This document shows positions 1 through 5,123 of a DNA stretch of 5,123 bases, one piece after another. The stretch is from positions 1 to 5,123 of the forward strand of contig JAAFJZ010000223.1 in the NCBI GenBank assembly GCA_013298205.1. The letters are read 5' to 3'. Positions within the stretch are counted from its first letter, which is position 1; each line of letters begins with the position of its first letter. This DNA is from Cytophagales bacterium (GTDB lineage: Bacteria > Bacteroidota > Bacteroidia > Cytophagales > UBA9547). Below the pieces are notes generated by a model. That model did no database searches, had not been told where the DNA came from, and saw only the letters and a list, made by a program, of their open reading frames with translations. Position numbers and translations under genes: made by a program.

Positions 1-556
1 TGAAAACCAAAGAACAGTCTAAATTTTTCTTTCTAATTTCAGGTACAGCGAGACCTGTCATCCATTCATGAAAATGACCCAAAACTCTAGTTTCGGCTGC
101 TTTTACTTGAGTAACGGCCTCAAAATATTGACCCAAAACAAATCCAAAAGCAACTACTTGGTTAAGCAATTCATCATAATCTCCAATCGGTATTTTGTGG
201 TTATCCCAAATATCGTATTTAATTTCTCCAAGTTTGTAATACACACTAAAAGGGTTTATTAAAACCACTTTAGGTTTACCAGTAACGAGCCAATATCCGT
301 AATGTGCTTCAATGCCTTGATCTCTTAATTTTTGAACTGCTTTTCCAAAATCATCTTCTTGTAGGTTTTCATTTGGTTCAAATTCTGCTGGCATTCTTCC
401 AGTAAGATAGGGGCCAACTAAACAATAATTTTCACCCCATTTTTCGGTTATGCTTGGCACTTTTGATCGAATTACTGTGTAAATTCCCCCAACTTGGTTA
501 CAAACTTCCCAAGCCACTTCAAGTAAAATTGTGGAAGAATCTGATTTCTTTTTCAT
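1..556 (-). CDS. Glycogen synthase, GT3 family, N-terminal part (3' end outside window)
   Basis: This cytoplasmic glycosyltransferase extends alpha-1,4-glucan chains from a nucleotide-sugar glucose donor. Translating the minus strand from the ATG at 554-556 gives 185 residues with no stop before the window edge. Residues 13-34 read EVAWEVCNQVGGIYTVIRSK plus VP, almost the same as the N-terminal donor-binding block of animal and fungal glycogen synthases (EVA-EV-NKVGGIYTV). WGENYCLVGPY (40-50), YGYWLVTGKPKVVLIN (86-101) and HFHEW (161-165) match successive GT3 landmarks; the HFHEW histidine lies in the active-site cleft in yeast Gsy2. The start is well supported because homology begins 12 residues after it, and no upstream in-frame homology is seen. 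It lacks the longer regulatory N-terminal arm of the eukaryotic enzymes. GT3 enzymes are known in Bacteroidota, whereas the usual bacterial GlgA is GT5. Donor choice (UDP- or ADP-glucose) cannot be read from this part. No clear Shine-Dalgarno or -7 element precedes it. Confidence 0.93.
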   Translation of the reverse strand, partial: MKKKSDSSTILLEVAWEVCNQVGGIYTVIRSKVPSITEKWGENYCLVGPYLTGRMPAEFEPNENLQEDDFGKAVQKLRDQGIEAHYGYWLVTGKPKVVLINPFSVYYKLGEIKYDIWDNHKIPIGDYDELLNQVVAFGFVLGQYFEAVTQVKAAETRVLGHFHEWMTGLAVPEIRKKNLDCSLVF

Positions 557-696
557 AGATTAATAAAATAATTTTTAGAAACTAATTTTAATTTTGGATT
601 AATTTAGATTTAAAATTGTAAGTAAATAAATCGATATACGATATTAAAATAAAAAGTTGAATTTAATTGTACTTTTTATTGAAATTTTTTAATTTT

Positions 697-1137
697 TTAT
701 TTATTTCTAACTGCTATTTTATTTAATACATTAAAATGTGATAAATCGTTTTCCGTTATAAAACCAAATTTTTGAACTTGACTATCTTTATTAAGCGTAA
801 TTAAAACTGGCTGATTGAATTTTTTCTTTTCACCTGCAAAAGCTTGTACAAAATCTTTTAATGAGGAATAAATAATATTGACCAAAGGTATTCTTTCCAC
901 TACTTTATCTAAAAAACCTATTAATGGTTTAGCTAAAATGGTAGAACCCAAAAAACCTAATGTAGTTATAGCTACCAAAAGTAAAATAAGCCCTAAACCA
1001 GGAATATTAATCGGTATAAGCTGGTCAAGCCATTGTAATGTTTTGAAAATAATATAAAGTGTAATAAAAATGGGCGCAACCAAGAGTAATCCTTGTAAAA
1101 AATAGCGTAACATGAGCTCTAAAGACTGCTTTTTCAT
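697..1137 (-). CDS. DUF502 family membrane protein, apparently C-terminally truncated
   Basis: This is a 146-residue inner-membrane protein of the DUF502 family, whose function is unknown. Two hydrophobic segments are visible, at about residues 11-34 (starting YFLQGLLLVAPIFITLYIIF) and about 46-69 (starting IPGLGLILLLVAITTLGFLG). They are followed by the family's typical stretch KPLIGFLDKVVERIPLVNII (70-89), YSSLKDFVQAF (90-100), a QPVLI strand (109-113) and FGFITENDLS (124-133). Bacteroidota relatives as I recall them continue after a 'KVAV' strand with a PHS-x-x-F-S-G motif and a VPKE...MKFIVSGG tail, for about 190-200 residues in all. Here the chain reaches KIAV (140-143), adds RNK and stops. 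None of the three minus-strand frames of 557-696 contains a recognisable rest. It may be a decayed gene or a short natural variant. Another Met at residue 9 is possible but less likely. It lies 140 bases upstream of the glycogen synthase gene on the same strand, with no evidence of functional linkage. Confidence 0.85.
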   Translation of the reverse strand: MKKQSLELMLRYFLQGLLLVAPIFITLYIIFKTLQWLDQLIPINIPGLGLILLLVAITTLGFLGSTILAKPLIGFLDKVVERIPLVNIIYSSLKDFVQAFAGEKKKFNQPVLITLNKDSQVQKFGFITENDLSHFNVLNKIAVRNK

Positions 1138-1228
1138 TTATTAACTTGGTTTAACTAAAGTGTTTTGTATTTTAAGTTTTTTTGTTAAAACCTAAAGATT
1201 GTTATTTTAATTTTAATGTTTAACAATG

Positions 1229-1263
1229 CAAATGTAGTGTATTATAACACTTTTTTAATCAAA
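1229..1263 (-). promoter_or_regulatory. Candidate Bacteroidota-type promoter for the DUF502 gene
   Basis: On the minus strand TACATTTG (1236 down to 1229) matches the Bacteroidota -7 consensus TAnnTTTG exactly. An upstream TTTG (1263-1260) lies 23 bases away, at the long end of the spacing reported for the -33 element. Transcription would begin about 85 bases before the DUF502 ATG. The TTTG sits inside the 1255-1273 palindrome, so a protein bound there could block the promoter. A TATAAT (1246-1241) also lies in the spacer. The assignment is inferred from consensus only. Confidence 0.35.
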
Positions 1264-1273
1264 CTTTGATTAA
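1255..1273. promoter_or_regulatory. Perfect 19-base palindrome, candidate operator
   Basis: TTAATCAAACTTTGATTAA consists of two perfect 9-base inverted arms around a single central C. Such symmetry with no loop suits a homodimeric DNA-binding protein better than an RNA hairpin. It lies in the divergent promoter region and covers the putative -33 element of the DUF502 gene. The half-site core TTTGATT recurs at 1279-1285, 14 bases after the copy at 1265-1271, and at 1355-1361. No regulator gene is visible in the window. Confidence 0.35.
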
Positions 1274-1439
1274 TTCTATTTGATTTTTTTAAATTGAAAT
1301 TTGAAAATTTCTACAATAAATAAAAATACTTTGTATCATTTTTGCTTGATTGAGTTTGATTTATTTTAGTATAAGGAGGAACTTATTTTTTCTTTAAAAG
1401 TATAAAAAGCTTATTTTGAATACCTTAAAGCAAGTAGAT

Positions 1440-1460
1440 TTATTTTTTGCTAAAAAATAA
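1440..1460. repeat. A/T-only inverted repeat upstream of the E1 gene
   Basis: TTATTTTTT (1440-1448), the loop GCT and AAAAAATAA (1452-1460) form a perfect 9-base stem, followed by five T at 1461-1465. It lies 55 bases before the E1 start codon. With no G-C pair in the stem it is too weak for a normal intrinsic terminator. Chance in AT-rich DNA is a real possibility, and a role in the leader or promoter is only conjecture. Confidence 0.25.
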
Positions 1461-1515
1461 TTTTTGACAAAAAATATTAAGATATATTAGCAGGAATTTT
1501 AACCCTACAAATCTG

Positions 1516-3921
1516 ATGTTAGAACCGTTTAGCGCAACAGAAACCTACAGTACTTTGGATAAAACAGAAGTATTAAATGATTACACCATTGCCTATTTGA
1601 GCAGACAAGTAAGCCTTTTGGGAAGGAAAGAGGTTTTTATGGGTAAGGCTAGGTTTGGTATTTTTGGCGATGGCAAAGAAGTAGCCCAAGTGGCTATGGC
1701 AAAATATTTTCAAGCTGGCGATTTTCGCTCCGGTTATTACCGTGATCAAACTTTTATGTTTGCCATTGGGCAATTGGAAATCAAAAGCTATTTCGCACAG
1801 TTATATGCCCACGCGTGCATAGAAGCCGAACCTTCATCAGCAGGTAGATTGATGAATAGCCATTTTTCTACGCATTTAGTAGATGAAAACGGTAAATTTA
1901 GAAACCTCGCCAATTTAAAAAATTCTACTTCAGATGTTTCCTGTACAGCCGCTCAAATGCCCAGATTGGTAGGTTTGGCTTATGCTTCCAAATTATACAG
2001 AAACAATCCCGAACTGGCTGGAATTAAGCAGTTTTCTAATCATGGCAATGAAGTAGCCTTCGGTACAATAGGCGATGCTTCCACCTCGGAAGGCTTGTTT
2101 TTAGAATCAATCAATGCCGCAGGCGTATTACAAATCCCGATGGTCGTTTCGATTTGGGATGATGCCTATGGTATCAGTGTTCCTAAAAAATTTCAAACCA
2201 CAAAAGAAGATATTTCTGTGGTTTTGGAAGGTTTTAGAAAAAATGAAACCGAAGACGGTTTTGAAATCATTAGGGTAGAAGGTTGGGATTATGAAAAATT
2301 ACTAAAAGCCTATAAAAAAGGGGTTAGCATAGCCAGAAAAGAACACGTTCCTGTCTTGATCCATGTATTTGACCTCACGCAACCACAAGGACACTCTTCT
2401 TCTGGTTCGCATGAAAGGTATAAGTCTAAAGAGAGACTGGAATGGGAAAAAGATTTTGATTGTCTCAAAAAAATGAGGGAATGGGTGCTTGAAAATGAAT
2501 ATTGTAGCCTAGACGAGCTGGAAGAGCTGGAAGCGGAAGTAGAGGAAAAGGTAAAAAAGGCCAAGAATGAAGCTTGGCAAGATTATTTGAAATTCTTAGA
2601 GCCCGATCACCAAAAAACCCTTTCATTATTTGATTTAGCGTATCACCAAAGTGAGAATAAAGACGAAATTGGCAAACTTAAAGCCATACGTTTGGGCGAA
2701 CCCAATCCTGTTTTTTCTGATAATGTAAAAGCCTTAAAAAAATTAGTTAGAATTATTCGCACAGAAAATATAGCCTGCAAAGCAGAAGTGATTGCTTATT
2801 TACAAGCACTTCAAGCGGAAGGAAATGAAAGGTATAGCTCGCATTTGTACAGCCAATCGCAAGAATCGGCTTTATTAGTAAAAGAAGTTCAACCTATTTA
2901 TAATGACAAAAGTGATTGGGTAGATGGGCGTGAGGTAGTAAGAGCAAATTTTTTTGCTTTGTTTCATAAAGACAAAAGGATTTTTGCCATCGGGGAAGAT
3001 GTAGGCGATATCGGTGATGTAAACCAAGGATTTGCAGGTTTACAAGATGAATTTGGCGTGCTTAGGGTTACTGACACAGGAATTAGAGAATCTACAATTA
3101 TCGGGCAAGGAATAGGGTCTGCATTAAGAGGATTGAGACCCATAGCTGAAATTCAATATTTAGACTACTTAATTTATACCATACAAACTCTTTCAGACGA
3201 TTTGGCTTGTTTGCATTACCGTACCAAGGGCAGGCAAAAAGCTCCCCTTATCATCCGTACACGAGGGCATAGATTGGAAGGTGTTTGGCATTCGGGTTCT
3301 CCTATTAGCATGATTTTGGGTACTTTACAAGGAATATATTTGCTCGTGCCTCGTAATATGACCCAAGCAGCTGGTTTTTATAATACCATGTTGCAATCTG
3401 ATGATCCTGCCTTGATTATAGAATGCCTAAACGGGTATAGACTCAAAGAAAGAATGCCGATTAATTTGGCTGAATTTACCGTTCCGATTGGTGTACCAGA
3501 AACCATTCGTGAAGGGAAAGATATGACCATTGTAACGTATGGAACCATGTGCCGAATTGTTATGGAAGCCTGTGAAGATTTGCAAGCCATTGGCATAGAT
3601 TGTGAAGTAATAGATGTGCAAACGCTGATGCCTTTTGATGTAAATCATTTTATAATAAATTCCATTAAAAAAACCAATAGAGTTATTTTTGCAGATGAAG
3701 ATGTACCTGGAGGAGGCTCTGCATACATGATGCAAAAGGTTTTAGAAGTTCAAAATGCATACGCATATTTAGATTCTACACCCAGAACCCTATCTTCCAA
3801 ACCCCATAGACCCGCTTATGCCACAGATGGGGATTATTTCTCCAAACCATCTCCAGACGATGTGTATGATTTGGTTTATGAAATGATGGCAGAAGTAAAT
3901 CCGACTAAATTTAAAATTTAA
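1516..3921 (+). CDS. 2-oxoacid dehydrogenase E1, fused alpha and beta subunits (ThDP-dependent)
   Basis: This is the decarboxylating E1 of a 2-oxoacid dehydrogenase complex. It removes CO2 from a 2-oxoacid and passes the acyl group to the lipoyl arm of E2 in the cytoplasm. Residues about 20-365 are the alpha part: YYRDQ (74-78), SDVSCTAAQMPRL (139-151), the ThDP/Mg motif GDAST (186-190) ending in WDDAYGIS (214-221), and the GHSSSGSHERYKS loop (292-304). A Glu/Lys-rich helical stretch (331-363) and a linker lead to the beta part from about 468: GEDVG (493-497), IRESTIIGQGIG (523-534), and GVWHSG, whose H592 matches the beta-chain active-site histidine. The transketolase C-terminal domain (about 655-780) has DEDVPGGGSA (727-736) and HRPAYATDGDYFSKP (764-778). 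The fusion is typical of Bacteroidota. Branched-chain oxoacids are the likeliest substrate, with pyruvate the alternative. The start is the first in-frame ATG after an upstream stop at 1465-1467. No E2 or E3 gene is in view. Confidence 0.93.
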   Translation: MLEPFSATETYSTLDKTEVLNDYTIAYLSRQVSLLGRKEVFMGKARFGIFGDGKEVAQVAMAKYFQAGDFRSGYYRDQTFMFAIGQLEIKSYFAQLYAHACIEAEPSSAGRLMNSHFSTHLVDENGKFRNLANLKNSTSDVSCTAAQMPRLVGLAYASKLYRNNPELAGIKQFSNHGNEVAFGTIGDASTSEGLFLESINAAGVLQIPMVVSIWDDAYGISVPKKFQTTKEDISVVLEGFRKNETEDGFEIIRVEGWDYEKLLKAYKKGVSIARKEHVPVLIHVFDLTQPQGHSSSGSHERYKSKERLEWEKDFDCLKKMREWVLENEYCSLDELEELEAEVEEKVKKAKNEAWQDYLKFLEPDHQKTLSLFDLAYHQSENKDEIGKLKAIRLGEPNPVFSDNVKALKKLVRIIRTENIACKAEVIAYLQALQAEGNERYSSHLYSQSQESALLVKEVQPIYNDKSDWVDGREVVRANFFALFHKDKRIFAIGEDVGDIGDVNQGFAGLQDEFGVLRVTDTGIRESTIIGQGIGSALRGLRPIAEIQYLDYLIYTIQTLSDDLACLHYRTKGRQKAPLIIRTRGHRLEGVWHSGSPISMILGTLQGIYLLVPRNMTQAAGFYNTMLQSDDPALIIECLNGYRLKERMPINLAEFTVPIGVPETIREGKDMTIVTYGTMCRIVMEACEDLQAIGIDCEVIDVQTLMPFDVNHFIINSIKKTNRVIFADEDVPGGGSAYMMQKVLEVQNAYAYLDSTPRTLSSKPHRPAYATDGDYFSKPSPDDVYDLVYEMMAEVNPTKFKI

Positions 3922-3946
3922 AAGCAAAACTGTTTAATTTTAAATT
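3908..3946 (+). terminator. Possible A/T-only hairpin at the end of the E1 gene
   Basis: AATTTAAAATT (3908-3918) pairs perfectly with AATTTTAAATT (3936-3946) across a 17-base loop, and the loop includes most of the stop codon. The position fits a transcript-end structure, but the stem has no G-C pair and no T tract follows, so it does not meet the usual description of an intrinsic terminator. Chance is plausible at this base composition. Confidence 0.2.
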
Positions 3947-4089
3947 GCACTAAATATATTATGTTTTTAATCCAAAATAAATTGTAAAATACAAAACTTT
4001 ACTTTTTTCATTTCAACCATTTTATGAAATCCATTTTTAAATTGCAGTTTAAAATATAAAGAAAATTCAATTTTATCATTTCAAAAAAC

Positions 4090-4097
4090 TATTTTTG
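4090..4097 (+). promoter_or_regulatory. Candidate -7 promoter element for the secreted-protein gene
   Basis: TATTTTTG matches the Bacteroidota -7 consensus TAnnTTTG exactly and ends 20 bases before the ATG at 4118, which would give a leader of roughly 14 bases. No TTG or TTTG -33 element is found at the expected distance upstream, so only half of the promoter is supported. It suggests the gene is transcribed separately from the E1 gene, whose stop is 196 bases upstream. Confidence 0.35.
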
Positions 4098-4117
4098 CCA
4101 AAATAATCTATTCTAAT

Positions 4118-5123
4118 ATGTTAAAATACATTTTCATTTTCAGCTTTATTATCTCAACTCAATTATTTGCTCAAGAAAACTGGCAGAGCAATCTTTCAAA
4201 ATACAAATGCAGTATCAAGGCTCGAATAAATCAATATGATACAGATAGGTACAATGTATTAACTTCTTTTACTGAAACTGATATAAACGAGAGCCCTGTT
4301 ACTATACGCTTAAATGAAAGTGAATGGCAGATTACACCCACTTTGCAGGCAGTAGCCATGCAAAAAAATGTGTACGACCTCAAAATAGAATATGTTTGTA
4401 AAAAAGGATACCTTAATGATGCATCAGTTTCATTAGATTTAAACTTTAATACCTGGACGAAAGAAAACTATCTTTTGATGCCCGCAGCAGTGTACAATGG
4501 CAATCGTTTTCAGGCTCGCACCATGCCTTATATGCCTTTCTGGAATGACACTTCCGATTTGGGTCCAAACAAACCGATACTTTTTTCTGATGTTCCTAGG
4601 TTAAACATCAAAGAAGGGCCTTCTCGCATACAAGAGCGAAGTGGTAGTATGTCTGTGCCTTGCTTGGGATTCCATTCTTATGCCCAAAAAAATGGATTTA
4701 TGCTTTTGAGCCATCAAGGCAATGAAAAAGGAGATTATGGTTATGATGTGGAAGAAAACAAAGATAGATCTAAAATCAAGTTTACATTAAGTTCGCCTGT
4801 GGTGAGAGAGCAATATAAATACTATATTTCCGATACCAAATACCCAACAGACGATAAACCTAGTAATTTTAAAGCTGGAGATAAAGTTGTAATCAGCGTG
4901 CGCTTGTACTTTTTTGATTCTCCCGGCTTACAAACTTTGTTTGATACTTTTTTTGCCAAACGTAATGATATGATTGCCAGGGTTTCACAAAGAAATGTAA
5001 TGCCATTTTCTGAAGCTTTTCGTGTACAACAAATCAAATACAACCAATCAAACTGGGAAAGCAAATTTGGGTATTTCTCTGTGGGTTTGAGGGAAAACTA
5101 TTACCAAGATTGGCAAATAGGCT
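4118..5123 (+). CDS. Secreted protein of unknown function, N-terminal part (3' end outside window)
   Basis: The frame stays open from the ATG at 4118 to the right edge, giving 335 residues. It opens with a clear signal peptide: MLK, a hydrophobic stretch YIFIFSFIISTQLF, then a likely signal peptidase I site after A18 (LFA-QE). There is no lipobox cysteine, so export to the periplasm or beyond is expected. The mature part is rich in aromatic and polar residues and looks like beta-sandwich sequence. Notable pieces are LLMPAAVYNGNRF (119-131), GFHSYAQKNGFMLLSHQGNE, and a more helical end containing ENYYQDWQIG (326-335). The 'MPAAVYNGNRF' segment together with a 'WQIG' segment entering a helical region reminds me of uncharacterised alpha/alpha-barrel (six-hairpin) glycosidase-like proteins, but that is recollection from a partial sequence and no catalytic residue can be assigned. 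No Shine-Dalgarno is present. The start is supported by the signal peptide and by the TATTTTTG element just upstream. Confidence 0.85.
   Translation, partial: MLKYIFIFSFIISTQLFAQENWQSNLSKYKCSIKARINQYDTDRYNVLTSFTETDINESPVTIRLNESEWQITPTLQAVAMQKNVYDLKIEYVCKKGYLNDASVSLDLNFNTWTKENYLLMPAAVYNGNRFQARTMPYMPFWNDTSDLGPNKPILFSDVPRLNIKEGPSRIQERSGSMSVPCLGFHSYAQKNGFMLLSHQGNEKGDYGYDVEENKDRSKIKFTLSSPVVREQYKYYISDTKYPTDDKPSNFKAGDKVVISVRLYFFDSPGLQTLFDTFFAKRNDMIARVSQRNVMPFSEAFRVQQIKYNQSNWESKFGYFSVGLRENYYQDWQIG

Larger units (their letters stand above)
1138..1515. other. Divergent intergenic region between DUF502 and E1 genes
   Basis: These 378 bases are very AT-rich and should hold the promoters of both flanking genes. 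They contain a 19-base palindrome at 1255-1273, extra TTTGATT copies at 1279-1285 and 1355-1361, a candidate minus-strand promoter at 1229-1263, and an A/T-only hairpin at 1440-1460. No exact TAnnTTTG element was found on the plus strand for the E1 gene. The nearest is TAATTTTTG at 1458-1466, which has one extra base. The longest ATG-initiated reading frame I noticed here has only 17 residues and looks non-coding. Confidence 0.7.

Noticed and set aside
68..262. A plus-strand open frame of 64 codons
   Set aside because: It lies wholly antisense to the clear glycogen synthase coding sequence and shows no recognisable family.
632..644. Tandem CGATAT units (CGATAT-A-CGATAT) between DUF502 and glycogen synthase
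   Set aside because: Two six-base copies in AT-rich sequence are not enough to support a functional site.
1216..1269. A 17-residue plus-strand reading frame starting MFNNANVV
   Set aside because: It is very short, has no ribosome binding site, and overlaps the palindrome and promoter candidates of the opposite strand.
1373..1380. AAGGAGGA, a near-perfect Shine-Dalgarno sequence on the plus strand
   Set aside because: No ATG, GTG or TTG lies within a usable distance downstream, and Bacteroidota seldom use Shine-Dalgarno pairing. It is probably chance.
2310..2564. A minus-strand open frame with a Ser-rich product
   Set aside because: It is the complement of the Glu/Lys-rich linker of the E1 gene, and the serine runs simply mirror those codons.
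3378..3735. Two overlapping minus-strand open frames
   Set aside because: Both are antisense to the conserved beta-domain coding sequence of the E1 gene and have no family features.
4822..5064. A minus-strand open frame of 80 codons
   Set aside because: It is antisense to the secreted-protein gene, which has a signal peptide and an unbroken frame to the window edge.

Overview
The window is low in GC and looks like a Bacteroidota chromosome, most plausibly a Cytophagales-type gliding or marine lineage. Four observations point there: a GT3-type (eukaryote-like) glycogen synthase, a single-chain alpha-beta fused 2-oxoacid dehydrogenase E1, near-absence of Shine-Dalgarno sequences before starts, and sequences matching the Bacteroidota -7 promoter element TAnnTTTG. 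The lineage is inferred from protein style and was not tested by a search.

Layout from left to right. Positions 1-556 (minus) hold the N-terminal 185 residues of a glycogen synthase whose 3' end lies outside the window. Positions 697-1137 (minus) hold a small DUF502 membrane protein that appears to lack the C-terminal part of its family. A 378-base divergent intergenic region (1138-1515) carries a perfect 19-base palindrome, several further TTTGATT copies and a candidate promoter for the DUF502 gene. Positions 1516-3921 (plus) encode an 801-residue thiamine-diphosphate-dependent E1 with alpha and beta parts in one chain. After a 196-base AT-rich gap, a plus-strand gene begins at 4118 and runs off the right edge. 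It encodes a secreted protein of unclear function, with 335 residues visible.

The genes do not form an obvious single pathway. The E1 needs a lipoylated E2 and an E3 encoded elsewhere, and probably feeds branched-chain acyl-CoA or acetyl-CoA metabolism. Glycogen synthase belongs to carbon storage. The DUF502 protein is an inner-membrane protein of unknown role. The secreted protein stands alone here behind its own likely promoter. I see no RNA gene, mobile element, CRISPR array or defence-type cassette. The window reads as ordinary chromosome with a few points worth checking, and I found no convincing new system.
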